Below, one piece after another: positions 1-7,673 of a stretch of 36,939 nucleotides of DNA. This DNA is from Pseudomonadota bacterium (lineage in GTDB: Bacteria; Bdellovibrionota; Bacteriovoracia; Bacteriovoracales; Bacteriovoracaceae). A model generated the notes under the pieces. That model was not told where the DNA came from. It saw only the letters and a list, made by a program, of their open reading frames with translations, and ran no database searches. The position numbers and the translations under genes were made by a program. The DNA lies in the NCBI GenBank assembly GCA_027486525.1, contig JAIXOY010000050.1, positions 1 to 36,939 of the forward strand, read 5' to 3'. Positions within the stretch are counted from its first letter, which is position 1. Every line of letters begins with the position of its first letter.

Positions 1-723
1 ATACTGTGTGCGAAGTTCTTGGAACGCCTGTGAAGCTTCATCGCTCTTGCCCAAGTTTTTGAGGGCGCGGCCGATGTGCAAGAGGCTTGAAGGCGCGAGA
101 GATGACTTCGGGTACTTGGTGTAGATCTTGCTGAAGAACACGAGAGATTTTTCCCAGTTCTTTTGCGCGAATTCAATCTCACCGAGACCGTGAAGAACTT
201 TGTTCATGTCGCCCGGCGAGACGTTCGAGTCGTTGATCATCCCTTCGAGGATTGACCGGGCATCCGAAAGTTTGCGGCGACCGATGAGCTTGCGTGCCTC
301 CGCGATTTCGTCTTTCGGGCCTTTCTTTTGACCAGTGCTGGTCGATTTATTTAAGTTGCCGAGTTTCTCTGTGACCTTCTCGATGAAGCCGCGCTGAAGC
401 TTGAGCTCTTCGCTTTGTGCTTCTTGGCTTTTCTGAACAGTATCAAGCTGCGTCTTCATGACATTGAGACTCTCAGTCATGCCCTTCAGGTCAGCGCCTT
501 GCAGTTGTTGTTGGTTTTTTTGCAGCTCTTCAACTTTGCCGTTCAGAGTGTCGATTTGGCTTTGAAGGTTTTTCAGCATGACCGTGAGGTCTGCGACGAT
601 GTTTTGCGAGTCAGAAAGCTGCTGAGACATGTTGTCCACCCGCTGTTCGCGGCGAACTTGCTCGGCTGTTTTAAAACAGCTTGTGAGAGTCAGCAAAAGA
701 GCGAGAACGAGGATTGATTTCAT
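1..723 (-). CDS. ybgF: YbgF/CpoB-type Tol-Pal accessory lipoprotein, 3' end cut by window
   Basis: I translated this by hand because the reading frame runs off the left edge; 241 codons are visible. It begins MKSILVLALLLTLTSC, a lipoprotein signal peptide with lipobox LTSC, so the mature protein should be lipid-anchored in the envelope. Residues about 30-120 are rich in Gln, Leu, Glu and Lys with heptad-like spacing, which looks like a coiled coil. From about residue 135 the sequence is TPR-like (for example ARKLIGRRKLSDARSIL and later FAQKNWEKSLVFF). That order, lipid anchor then coiled coil then TPR, matches the YbgF/CpoB family, which links peptidoglycan synthesis to Tol-Pal-driven outer membrane constriction. 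I chose the ATG at 723 because GGAG lies 6 bases upstream; another in-frame ATG at 729 lies directly against that GGAG. It follows pal and a DUF4398 gene on the same strand. Family assignment is confident; the missing C-terminus cannot be judged. Confidence 0.85.
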   Translation of the reverse strand, partial: MKSILVLALLLTLTSCFKTAEQVRREQRVDNMSQQLSDSQNIVADLTVMLKNLQSQIDTLNGKVEELQKNQQQLQGADLKGMTESLNVMKTQLDTVQKSQEAQSEELKLQRGFIEKVTEKLGNLNKSTSTGQKKGPKDEIAEARKLIGRRKLSDARSILEGMINDSNVSPGDMNKVLHGLGEIEFAQKNWEKSLVFFSKIYTKYPKSSLAPSSLLHIGRALKNLGKSDEASQAFQELRTQY

Positions 724-781
724 GGCCATCTCCATTAAGGGAATATGGCTAGATTCTATGTCTTCGAGGAGCGTTGGGCAA

Positions 782-1084
782 TTACGGGGGAGTGCCTTCG
801 AGGGCTTTCTTGCGAACAGCCTCGTACTCCGCTTTCTCGGCGTATTGCTTAGACAGGATGGCGTACTGTTGGGCCTTGTTGAAATACTTGCGCTTGTAGG
901 CGGATTTCGCCTTCAAATAGTACTCTTCAGCTTTGCGATACATGGTGGGAGAGAGTGAGTCGGCCCCGGCTTCTTTGGCCGCCAGGAAGGCAGCTTGGGA
1001 GAGGCTCATTTCCATCTTTGGGCGTGTGGTCGTCAAACCACACGCGCCTAAGACGAAAAGTAAAAAGAACGAGAGTAGACGCAT
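782..1084 (-). CDS. DUF4398 domain small lipoprotein
   Basis: About 100 residues starting MRLLSFFLLFVLGACG, a short lipoprotein signal with lipobox LGAC. The mature part has the DUF4398 pattern: Ala-rich helices with 'LSQAAFLAAKEAGA', then 'LSPTMYRKAEEYYLKA', then further Lys/Ala/Tyr-rich helix. DUF4398 proteins are small, helical, envelope-located and often encoded near OmpA/Pal-like genes; their biochemical role is not established. The in-frame ORF extends further upstream, but the ATG at 1084 is the convincing start: it gives a clean signal peptide, and its A overlaps the last base of the pal stop codon (TAATG), which suggests translational coupling to pal. The gene sits between pal and ybgF, so I infer that it works with the Tol-Pal peptidoglycan tether. 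Confidence 0.8.
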   Translation of the reverse strand: MRLLSFFLLFVLGACGLTTTRPKMEMSLSQAAFLAAKEAGADSLSPTMYRKAEEYYLKAKSAYKRKYFNKAQQYAILSKQYAEKAEYEAVRKKALEGTPP

Positions 1085-1584
1085 TACTTCGCAGTGACGA
1101 CGAAGTTCGCGCGACGGTTTTTCTCCCAAGCGCCTTCATCGTGACCGAAAGCGACTGGTTTTTCTTTACCGTAAGAAACGACACCGATGCGCTTCTGAGC
1201 TACGCCCAAAGCAACCAAGTACTCGCGAACGGCTTTCGCGCGTTTCTCACCGAGGGCCAAGTTGTACTGGATGCCGCCGCGCTCATCAGCGTGACCTTCG
1301 ATCTGCACGTCAACTGAAGCATTCGTCTTCAAGAATTCAGCGTTCGCTTTCAAAGCTGTTTGAGCGTCTGAGCCCAAAGTTGAAGAGTCGAAACCGAAGT
1401 AAACAGTTTGCAAGCCGCCGGCCGTACCTGAATCAGAGTCGCCCTTGAGTTCAAGTGAAAGACCAGTGTTGTTGCCGCCGTTGTTCGCAGTGAGGCTGTC
1501 AGGGTTGTTGCCTGGCTTCTTAGAAGCGCAGCCGACTGCCATGAGAGAAGCCGCTACGAGAGCGAGAAGGGAAGAACGGATCAT
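1084..1584 (-). CDS. pal: Peptidoglycan-associated lipoprotein Pal (OmpA C-terminal domain)
   Basis: 166 residues. The N-terminus MIRSSLLALVAASLMAVGC is a lipoprotein signal with lipobox AVGC. A Gly/Asn/Ser-rich linker follows to about residue 55. The OmpA-like peptidoglycan-binding domain then fills the rest: VYFGFDSSTL, IEGHADERG, the NLALGEKRAKAV helix, and the closing ENRRANFV-like motif (here KNRRANFVV). The Asp and Arg expected to bind diaminopimelate in this family are present in HADERG and KNRRA. Pal anchors the outer membrane to peptidoglycan and partners TolB. I chose the ATG at 1584, not the one at 1602, because AAGGAG lies about 7 bases before it and it starts the signal peptide cleanly. 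It is the first gene of pal-DUF4398-ybgF. TolB, usually just upstream, is not adjacent; the next gene upstream is an unrelated ureohydrolase behind a terminator. Confidence 0.93.
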   Translation of the reverse strand: MIRSSLLALVAASLMAVGCASKKPGNNPDSLTANNGGNNTGLSLELKGDSDSGTAGGLQTVYFGFDSSTLGSDAQTALKANAEFLKTNASVDVQIEGHADERGGIQYNLALGEKRAKAVREYLVALGVAQKRIGVVSYGKEKPVAFGHDEGAWEKNRRANFVVTAK

Positions 1585-1636
1585 GAAATACTCCTTATGC
1601 AAGTATTGGTTAATGATGATTTAGTAAGCGTCCACG

Positions 1637-1665
1637 ATTATGCGGTTTTAGCTCAGGTATTAAAA
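1637..1665 (-). promoter_or_regulatory. Candidate sigma-70-type promoter for pal
   Basis: On the minus strand, TTTTAA (1665-1660) and CATAAT (1642-1637) are separated by 17 bases. The -10 matches 5 of 6 consensus bases; the -35 is weak, at 3 of 6. It lies about 50 bases upstream of the pal start. A terminator upstream (1903-1935) means pal needs its own promoter, so one is expected here. The exact boxes are tentative. Confidence 0.3.
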
Positions 1666-1902
1666 GTCTTTTCAGGTCTTTGTCTAATGAGTGCGGTGTG
1701 GCGTAGAATTTTTGACTCGTGAAGCCTGGTGTTGCCACAACTTTGACATACGACTCCTTACTAGCGGCGCGTCTTCTGTTTGTAATTGCTCGTCAGTGAT
1801 CTCATTTCGAGAAAAGAAACATTGGCACGGGCTTTGCTACTAAGAAGATGTGTGTGTGAGTGGCCCTGAGAAGGATTCTTAAGGCCCTTGCGATGTCTCT
1901 CG

Positions 1903-1935
1903 AAAAAAACCCGGTGTTCGCATCGGGTTTTTTTT
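1903..1935. terminator. Bidirectional rho-independent terminator
   Basis: Arms AAAAAAACCCG (1903-1913) and CGGGTTTTTTTT (1924-1935) enclose a 10-base loop. A-tract and T-tract make it usable on either strand. It lies 20 bases past the stop codon of the minus-strand ureohydrolase gene, so that is its main assigned client. Confidence 0.75.
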
Positions 1936-1955
1936 CGCCTTTTTTCAAATTCCCG

Positions 1956-2840
1956 CTAAAAAACCATATCGTACATGAGCCCAGCAATGGCACGAGCGCC
2001 CCGACCGGAAACAGTGTCGTAGAGCGGATTGTATTCGTAGATTCCCCAAATAGGCGCCTGGCCTCGACGCTGGCAAAGATCGCGATAGAACAAAGCCAGT
2101 TGGCGCACAAACTGCAAAGAAAGACCGTCGTGGTTGGGGGCGCTGACAGCCTCTACGTCTGACGCCATCAATGCATCACAATCTAGACTAAAAACCACGC
2201 GGGCGTCCTGCGGCAGCGTCATCTCGAGGCGCTGGAGGAAAGCCGCCACATGCGCGGGGTCATCGCACTGGCGACGCCAGAGTATCGGCATCTCTCCGCG
2301 AGCGAGTTCCGTTTGCGTCGAGAGAGCATTGGCATAAGGATGAATGCCCACTTGATGCAGTTGCAGCGGAAATTTTCCTCTCTGAGCAAACTGACGGAAC
2401 GGGTTCCCTGAGTGCGGCTCAGGATCCATACGGGTATCGAGGTGAGCGTCAACGTTTAGAACACACACCGGACGATCATCGTGCGCCTGTAGAAGTGGAA
2501 GAATGTGGTCATGGCCTCCACCGAGGTGAATCAGTGGCTCATTCCGGAGGAGCGAACGGAGAGTTTGTGCTTGTTGCTCAACCATTGCTTCGAAGCCCTG
2601 CTCTTCTTTCTGCTGGTGAGTGACCGCGTGGTAGCTAAAACAGGCATCGCTCGCAGGTGCGGCGAGTTTTTTCCATGCTGCTATCAAGGCCTGCGGTGCC
2701 CAACGCGCTCCGGCCCGTCCGCCATTGCGAAGCACACCGTGGTCCGATGGGGCCAGAGCGATGATCGTGCCCTTGCCTGTGCGAGCGGATAAACTTTCTT
2801 GCAGGCGTTGTGGCCGGCTTTGATTTAGAATAGGGTCCAT
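1956..2840 (-). CDS. Ureohydrolase (arginase / agmatinase / formimidoylglutamase family)
   Basis: 294 residues from the start at 2840. The three metal-site motifs of the ureohydrolase fold are present in order: GGGHD (His about residue 110), NVDAHLDTR (Asp131, His133, Asp135) and SLDCDAL (Asp220, Asp222). These are the expected ligands of a dinuclear manganese centre that hydrolyses guanidino or formimino groups. The third motif lacks the usual DP...PG of arginases and agmatinases and reads DCDALMASDVEAVSAPN, which is closer to formimidoylglutamase (HutG-type) proteins, so histidine degradation is one possibility. No other hut gene is nearby, so the substrate is open. The frame is open to an ATG at 2894. 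I prefer 2840 because it matches family length, though no good ribosome binding site is seen for either. Its ATG overlaps the divergent ATG at 2839. Confidence 0.85.
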   Translation of the reverse strand: MDPILNQSRPQRLQESLSARTGKGTIIALAPSDHGVLRNGGRAGARWAPQALIAAWKKLAAPASDACFSYHAVTHQQKEEQGFEAMVEQQAQTLRSLLRNEPLIHLGGGHDHILPLLQAHDDRPVCVLNVDAHLDTRMDPEPHSGNPFRQFAQRGKFPLQLHQVGIHPYANALSTQTELARGEMPILWRRQCDDPAHVAAFLQRLEMTLPQDARVVFSLDCDALMASDVEAVSAPNHDGLSLQFVRQLALFYRDLCQRRGQAPIWGIYEYNPLYDTVSGRGARAIAGLMYDMVF

Positions 2841-4194
2841 GAGCAATAGTATAGACGAACTCCCTGACCGCGGCGAGAAAGTCTGGTTTATCATCCGCCA
2901 AGATTCTCACGAAGGGCCTTACTCGTTGAGTTCTTTGGAAGAGAGACTGGCGGCAGGTGAGTTTAAGAAAGATTCTCTAGTGTGGGCCCGTGGTTGGCCT
3001 GAGGCTTTGCCGTTTTTTCGTGTTCAAACGGCCTACCGGGGTGAGGTTCATGCTGAACCCCAAGAAAAACCTGCTCGCTTCGTGAGACCCGCGCCCCAAG
3101 AAGAAGACTTTGCGAGCGACACGCCGCCGGCTTCGCAGTCTGTTCCTGCTCCTGCTCGCTGGCCACTGGTTGTGGGAGTGCTGCTGATGCTCGGTGCTGG
3201 GCTGTGGGCCACGAGCGCTCTGAAGCCTCAGGTCGAACTGACCCGTCCGTCGGATATGAATATCGACGCGTTCAGAAAGATGCGAACAGCTTTCGAGCAA
3301 ATCGATCGCCCCGTGCCTATTCCGGAAGTGGTGGTGGCCGCCGATTATCGCAAAATTTGGCTCGCCGATGGCACCACGCAGATGTGTCACTATCAGGCGA
3401 CTTTTCGCTCAGAGCCGCAAGACAACTTAGGTGGTCAACCGGTGAGCTTTCAGACGGACGCACCGTTACTCCAGCACTGGGCGATGTTCGATCGACTGAA
3501 TTTTACCGAGGGTCAAAAGCTCATGCCGGGTCGCTACTTGCTGACTGTTGTGAGACAAGATTGCGTACCTCAAGGGATCTTTGGTTTTTGGGAGACGGCC
3601 CATCCGACTCTAAATCTCTCATTTAACGTTGAGGTCTTTCACGGTTCGCCTGATGAGCTGCAGGCCCGCATGGCGTTGGTCGCAAAGAAAAAAGAAGCTG
3701 AAGAAAAACAGCGTCGGGAACTTTCATTGCAGGCCTGGCGGGATGTCGGCGAAAAACTGCGGACTCTCTCTGCAATCTCACAGCAGATCGAAAGCGGCTT
3801 TAACGAGCTCTTGAATCGTAAGCTTGCGTGGAAGCCGAGGATGCAACGAGTGATAGATGGCTATACCATGCGCTTTGGTGGTTTTTTGACAAACTTCACG
3901 GTGAAGAACGACGAAGACTTCTCCACTCTCGCCTCACAGGATTTTCCAGACAAAGTTGAGCTGATGGGGCGTCAACCACTCATCAATGCCCATGCTAAAC
4001 GCATCGGTTTCTTGAGCATGGGGCTGATCGAAAAATTGCAAAAATCCGCCGACGCTCCCAGCCGCAGCGATCTGCAAGACTGGCTGCGTTCTCTTCAGCA
4101 AGACTTCGCCGTGGAAAGAGAAAACATCCGTCGCGCTATAGCGGAAGCGACTCAGATGGTTGACCCGTCGACGCAAACTCCTGCGCAACCTTAG
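2839..4194 (+). CDS. Membrane-anchored GYF_2 (DUF4339) domain protein with coiled-coil periplasmic part
   Basis: 451 residues. Residues about 15-60 form a GYF_2/DUF4339 domain (starts VWFIIRQD, contains GPYSLSSLEERL and SLVWARGWPEALPF). GYF-type domains bind proline-rich peptides; this subtype is usually cytoplasmic and fused to membrane segments. A Pro/Glu-rich linker follows. One transmembrane helix lies near residues 108-127 (WPLVVGVLLMLGAGLWATSA), then about 320 residues that should be periplasmic. These include a beta-rich stretch (about 165-265) and a Lys/Glu-rich helix (KKKEAEEKQRRELSLQ) suggesting a coiled coil. Only two cysteines are obvious in the beta-rich part. I do not recognise a function. 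ATG 2839 is the only usable start, because an in-frame stop lies just upstream; AGGG before it is a weak ribosome binding site. The 3' end overlaps the convergent MBL gene by 59 bases. Confidence 0.75.
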   Translation: MSNSIDELPDRGEKVWFIIRQDSHEGPYSLSSLEERLAAGEFKKDSLVWARGWPEALPFFRVQTAYRGEVHAEPQEKPARFVRPAPQEEDFASDTPPASQSVPAPARWPLVVGVLLMLGAGLWATSALKPQVELTRPSDMNIDAFRKMRTAFEQIDRPVPIPEVVVAADYRKIWLADGTTQMCHYQATFRSEPQDNLGGQPVSFQTDAPLLQHWAMFDRLNFTEGQKLMPGRYLLTVVRQDCVPQGIFGFWETAHPTLNLSFNVEVFHGSPDELQARMALVAKKKEAEEKQRRELSLQAWRDVGEKLRTLSAISQQIESGFNELLNRKLAWKPRMQRVIDGYTMRFGGFLTNFTVKNDEDFSTLASQDFPDKVELMGRQPLINAHAKRIGFLSMGLIEKLQKSADAPSRSDLQDWLRSLQQDFAVERENIRRAIAEATQMVDPSTQTPAQP

Positions 4195-5005
4195 CATCAT
4201 GCCCCGTTAGCTGAACGCGCGCGCCCCAGCGCTTGATGTCGTGTTCAAAGATCATCACGAGATCTTTCTTAGAGATGAATTGGTAGAATTGTTCTTTATC
4301 AAGCGTTGTTCTTCCCGGTGCAATGTCGTAGCCCATCACCCAAGGAATCGGCACGTGGGCGGCCGTCGGGACGAGATCGGCCATGTAGATGAGTTTGTCG
4401 TCGTAGGGATGCATGAGCCACGGGGTGTGGCCGTGACTGCATTTGAAATTCAGCTGGTAAACTCCGTCACGAAGTACCGTGCCATCTTCACCGTGATGCC
4501 AGACGACGCGCTTGTGCTGATCCAATTTTTGAATCACGGGATGAGAGTACTGGGTTTGAAACGAGCCCATGTCACGTTGAGTGGGAGCGAGTGAGTAGTC
4601 GTAGTGCGCTTTGTGTAGATGTAATTGCGCCTTTGGAAAAAGAAAATCTCCACTCGTGTTCCCGAGTCCACCGACATGATCAAAATGCAGATGGGTTACA
4701 ACCACGTCCGTGATGTCTTCAGGATTGAGGTTATGTTCTTGCTTCAAGACATTGAGCAGAGGGTCAGAAGCGCCAGTTATCGCGAAGCGCTGTGAGAATT
4801 TCCCATCGTGATAATCGCCAATGCCGGTATCAATCAAAATGACACGAGTATCAGTCTTGATGCACAAAACTCTTAAGCTTAAATGAATCCGATTTAACTC
4901 ATCCGCCGGAATCTGTTTTTCCCAGAGGGGCTTAGGGATAATTCCAAACATGGCGCCGCCATCGAGTTTGAAAGTCGCTGGATGAAGGGCGAAATATTTA
5001 ACCAT
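4136..5005 (-). CDS. MBL-fold metallo-hydrolase
   Basis: 289 residues with a full metallo-beta-lactamase fold signature. THLHFDHVGG (His105, His107, Asp109, His110) is the central metal motif. It is followed by His193 in SHGHTPW, Asp210 in YMADLVPTA, and a late His in IFEHDIKRWG. All ligands for a two-metal hydrolase are present, so it should be catalytically competent. The shape (N-terminal VILIDTGIGD, then TDVVVTHLHFDH) matches the lactonase/hydrolase-like branch with quorum-quenching and general esterase members; the substrate cannot be told. No signal peptide is seen, so it is probably cytoplasmic. The start ATG at 5005 faces sucC across a 100-base intergenic region. The C-terminal 59 bases overlap the end of the convergent GYF_2 gene, so both C-termini are encoded by the same DNA. 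Confidence 0.85.
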   Translation of the reverse strand: MVKYFALHPATFKLDGGAMFGIIPKPLWEKQIPADELNRIHLSLRVLCIKTDTRVILIDTGIGDYHDGKFSQRFAITGASDPLLNVLKQEHNLNPEDITDVVVTHLHFDHVGGLGNTSGDFLFPKAQLHLHKAHYDYSLAPTQRDMGSFQTQYSHPVIQKLDQHKRVVWHHGEDGTVLRDGVYQLNFKCSHGHTPWLMHPYDDKLIYMADLVPTAAHVPIPWVMGYDIAPGRTTLDKEQFYQFISKKDLVMIFEHDIKRWGARVQLTGHDAKVAQEFASTGQPSESLPL

Positions 5006-5025
5006 TAGCTAACCTTTAAGAGTTA

Positions 5026-5070
5026 TTGCCGGGTAGGGTGAAATGCCTATAATGATTGAGTATTTCACCC
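5026..5070 (+). promoter_or_regulatory. sucC promoter with inverted-repeat operator around the -10
   Basis: TTGCCG (5026-5031), 16-base spacer, and a perfect TATAAT (5048-5053). Two perfect 9-base arms, GGGTGAAAT (5036-5044) and ATTTCACCC (5062-5070), flank the -10, with the repeat centred on its last base. The right arm would fall at about +2 to +10 of the transcript. The position is typical of a repressor operator. The same DNA is the upstream region of the divergent MBL-fold gene, so the site could act on both. Confidence 0.6.
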
Positions 5071-5105
5071 ATCATCGTCCAGCGGAAGTTTTCGAAGGAG
5101 TTCCC

Positions 5106-6272
5106 ATGAACGTTCATGAATATCAGGCCAAAGAGCTCATGCGTGCTCAAGGCATCAGCGTGCTTCGCGGAGGAGTTGCGACAACTCCCGACGAAGCCGT
5201 AAAAGTCGCCGAAAAACTCGGCGGAAAAATTTGGGTTGTGAAGGCCCAGATCCATGCTGGCGGTCGCGGCAAAGGCGGCGGAGTCAAACTCGCGAAGTCT
5301 TTGGACGAAGTGAAAAAACTTGCTGGCGAAATTTTGGGAATGACTTTGGTCACACACCAAACTGGCCCAGAGGGCAAAAAAGTTTTGAAGATCCTCATCG
5401 AAGAGGGTTGTGACATCGACAAAGAATACTACGTCGGTATTGTCCTTGATCGCTCCATCGGCAAGTTCGTCATGATGGCCTCGTCTGAAGGTGGCGTTGA
5501 GATCGAAAAAGTTGCTCACGAGAACCCAGAGAAGATCATCAAGTCAATCATCGATCCCGCAGCAGGTTACACCGCAGCAGCAGGTCGCAAACTTGGCTTT
5601 GGCATCGGACTAAGAGGCGAGCAGCTCACGAAGGCCAACAAGTTCTTCGAAGGTCTCTACAACATGTTCATGAAGAATGACTGTTCAATCGCGGAGATCA
5701 ATCCTCTCGTCACGACGAAGTCTGGCGACGTCATCGCGCTCGATGCGAAACTGAACTTCGACGACAACGCTCTCTTCCGGCACCCAGAGATCGAAGCTCT
5801 CCGTGATCCGAGCGAAGAAAGCGCCCAAGAGCTCGAAGCCGGGAAGTACGGACTCTCGTACATCTCGCTTGATGGCAACATCGGTTGCCTCGTGAACGGT
5901 GCCGGGCTTGCCATGGGCACACTCGACATCATCAAATTGTTCGGCGGTAACCCGGCCAACTTCCTGGATGTTGGCGGCGGCGCGAACAAGGAAACTGTTG
6001 AAAAAGCCTTCTCGATTATTCTTCAAGACAAGAACGTGAAAGCTATCCTCGTGAACATCTTCGGCGGCATCATGAAGTGTGACATCATTGCAGAAGGCGT
6101 GATCGCTGCTGCGAAATCACTCGGTGTGCAAGTGCCCTTGGTGGTTCGCTTGGAAGGCACCAACGTCGCGCTTGGCAAAAAAATGTTGAACGAGTCAGGA
6201 CTCAAGATCATCGCTGCCGACGATCTCGCCGATGCGGCGAAGAAAGTTGTTGCCGCTGCTGGAGGCAAATAA
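5106..6272 (+). CDS. sucC: Succinyl-CoA synthetase beta subunit (ADP-forming)
   Basis: 388 residues, the normal SucC length. It catalyses succinyl-CoA to succinate with ATP or GTP formation, as an alpha-beta complex with SucD in the TCA cycle. It starts [12 protein letters not shown], the standard SucC N-terminus. The ATP-grasp domain shows the nucleotide-binding loop [10 protein letters not shown] near residues 45-55. AEINPLVTT and [13 protein letters not shown] supply the metal-binding Glu/Asn/Asp. The C-terminal CoA-ligase domain has [15 protein letters not shown] and the ILVNIFGGI motif. The frame is open upstream to 5043, but the ATG at 5106 has GAAGGAG 6 bases before it and fits family length. 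It is followed by sucD after 2 bases. All residues expected for function appear present. Confidence 0.97.
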   Translation: MNVHEYQAKELMRAQGISVLRGGVATTPDEAVKVAEKLGGKIWVVKAQIHAGGRGKGGGVKLAKSLDEVKKLAGEILGMTLVTHQTGPEGKKVLKILIEEGCDIDKEYYVGIVLDRSIGKFVMMASSEGGVEIEKVAHENPEKIIKSIIDPAAGYTAAAGRKLGFGIGLRGEQLTKANKFFEGLYNMFMKNDCSIAEINPLVTTKSGDVIALDAKLNFDDNALFRHPEIEALRDPSEESAQELEAGKYGLSYISLDGNIGCLVNGAGLAMGTLDIIKLFGGNPANFLDVGGGANKETVEKAFSIILQDKNVKAILVNIFGGIMKCDIIAEGVIAAAKSLGVQVPLVVRLEGTNVALGKKMLNESGLKIIAADDLADAAKKVVAAAGGK

Positions 6273-6274
6273 TT

Positions 6275-7150
6275 ATGGCCATTCTCATTAACCGCAATAC
6301 AAAACTCATCACCTTGGGCCTCACCGGCAAACAAGGATCTTTTCACTCTTTGCAGTGCCGCGACTACGGCACGCAAGTGGTCGGCGGCGTGACTCCTGGT
6401 AAGGGTGGGATCACTCACGAAGGTATCCCCGTTTTTAACACGGCTTTCGAAGCGGTGAAGCAGACCGGCGCCAACGCGGCGATGGTTTTCGTTCCACCAC
6501 CATTTGCGGCGGACTCGATCCTCGAGTGCATCGAGATGGAAATGCCTCTCGTGATCGCCATCACCGAAGGTATTCCGGTCCAAGACATGATTAAAGTGAA
6601 GAACGCCCTCAAAGGTTCGAAGACACGTTTGATCGGTCCGAACTGCCCGGGTGTGATCACTCCAGGTGAATGCAAAATTGGGATTATGCCAGGACACATC
6701 CACATGCCAGGTCGCGTGGGCGTGATTTCGCGTTCAGGGACTTTGACGTACGAAGCTGTTTTCCAGCTCACTCAACGGAACATCGGCCAATCGACCTGCG
6801 TCGGTATCGGCGGGGATCCCGTGAACGGCACGAACTTCATCGACGTACTTGAAATGTTCCACAACGATAAAGACACCGACGCCGTCATTATGATCGGCGA
6901 GATCGGTGGGAGCGCTGAGACGGAAGCCGGTCGTTGGATCAAGAAAAACTTTAAGAAGCCTGTCGTCAGCTTTATCGCAGGCGCAGCGGCACCTGCCGGG
7001 AAGCGCATGGGTCATGCCGGAGCGATCATCTCGGGTGAAGACGATTCTGCGGAATCAAAATTCAAGGTGCTACAAGAGTGCGGCGTCACGATCGCCCGTT
7101 CTCCAGCAGAACTCGGTCAGAAGGTTGCAGAAGTTTTGAAGAAAGTGTAA
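6275..7150 (+). CDS. sucD: Succinyl-CoA synthetase alpha subunit
   Basis: 291 residues, normal for SucD. The N-terminal Rossmann domain binds CoA ([12 protein letters not shown], then GGVTPGKGG). The phosphorylated active-site histidine is His247 in [13 protein letters not shown]. The glycine-rich phosphate loop [10 protein letters not shown] near residue 151 is also intact. Together with SucC it forms the ATP- or GTP-yielding step of the TCA cycle. The start is 2 bases past the sucC stop, so the two are co-translated. Ndk follows 34 bases later on the same strand. That fits a shared nucleoside-triphosphate role, because Ndk interconverts GTP and ATP made by this enzyme. Confidence 0.97.
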   Translation: MAILINRNTKLITLGLTGKQGSFHSLQCRDYGTQVVGGVTPGKGGITHEGIPVFNTAFEAVKQTGANAAMVFVPPPFAADSILECIEMEMPLVIAITEGIPVQDMIKVKNALKGSKTRLIGPNCPGVITPGECKIGIMPGHIHMPGRVGVISRSGTLTYEAVFQLTQRNIGQSTCVGIGGDPVNGTNFIDVLEMFHNDKDTDAVIMIGEIGGSAETEAGRWIKKNFKKPVVSFIAGAAAPAGKRMGHAGAIISGEDDSAESKFKVLQECGVTIARSPAELGQKVAEVLKKV

Positions 7151-7184
7151 GTTTCCGCGCAAGTAACTTATTGAAGGAGCATTT

Positions 7185-7613
7185 ATGGCCATCGAAAAAA
7201 CTCTGAGCATTGTTAAGCCAAACTCAACTTTGGATAACAACATCGGTAACATCATCAGCATTTTTGAGAAGAACGGCTTGCGCGTTTCTGCAGCTCGCTT
7301 TGCAAAACTCTCTAAAGAAAAAGCTGAAGGCTTCTACATCGAGCACAAAGAACGTCCATTCTTCGGCGAACTGGTCACGTTCATGACTTCAGGTCCTGTG
7401 TTGTTGATGGTTCTCGAAGGTGAAAACGCAGTCGCGAAGAACCGCGAGCTCATGGGCGCCACGAACCCAGCGAACGCTGCTCCCGGCACCATTCGCAAGC
7501 TCTACGCGAAGTCTGTCGGCGAAAACTCAGTGCACGGTTCAGACTCATCATCTGCCGCTGAACGCGAGATCGCTTACTTCTTCGAGAAACACGAAGTGGT
7601 CAATCGCTTTTAG
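7185..7613 (+). CDS. ndk: Nucleoside diphosphate kinase
   Basis: 142 residues, the family's usual size. It moves the gamma phosphate between nucleoside di- and triphosphates through a phosphohistidine. The active site is His117 in the signature NSVHGSDS. Other conserved segments are [10 protein letters not shown] at the N-terminus, the RPFFGELV loop and [21 protein letters not shown] lies 7 bases before the ATG. It sits 34 bases after sucD and is followed at once by a strong terminator (7638-7664), so sucC-sucD-ndk look like one transcript. Nothing is unusual in the protein. Confidence 0.97.
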   Translation: MAIEKTLSIVKPNSTLDNNIGNIISIFEKNGLRVSAARFAKLSKEKAEGFYIEHKERPFFGELVTFMTSGPVLLMVLEGENAVAKNRELMGATNPANAAPGTIRKLYAKSVGENSVHGSDSSSAAEREIAYFFEKHEVVNRF

Positions 7614-7637
7614 TCTTTTCTAAAATCGTTTTAACGG

Positions 7638-7664
7638 AGCCCCGCTTTTGCGGGGCTTTTTTTT
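7638..7664 (+). terminator. Rho-independent terminator after ndk, abutting the next gene's RBS
   Basis: Arms AGCCCCGC (7638-7645) and GCGGGGCT (7650-7657) with a TTTT loop are followed by a run of eight T. The T-run touches the GGAG ribosome binding site (7665-7668) of the following beta-barrel gene. A transcript that ends here would exclude that gene. Confidence 0.9.
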
Positions 7665-7673
7665 GGAGAACAC

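Larger units (their letters stand above)
1585..1955. other. Intergenic region between pal and the ureohydrolase gene (371 bp)
   Basis: No credible gene was found. The region holds the candidate pal promoter (1637-1665) and a bidirectional hairpin terminator (1903-1935). It also holds a second imperfect inverted repeat at 1862-1886: arms of 11 bases, GGCCCTGAGAA and TTCTTAAGGCC, around a GGA loop, with one mismatch and one G-U pair. The two hairpins are 16 bases apart and read in the plus direction as hairpin, short linker, terminator with T-tract. That arrangement could be the 3' end of a small RNA, but no matching promoter was found. Confidence 0.5.

Noticed and set aside
1643-1690. tRNA-like string (TTTTAGCTCAGG) resembling a D-arm
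   Set aside because: No anticodon stem, no T-arm GGTTCGA motif and no acceptor stem pair with it in either direction.
1743-1771. Perfect TTGACA as -35 of a plus-strand promoter
   Set aside because: No -10 element at 16-18 bases; the region there is G/C-rich.
6023-6703. Minus-strand frame across the sucC-sucD junction
   Set aside because: It is antisense to two well-supported genes and has no signal or domain.
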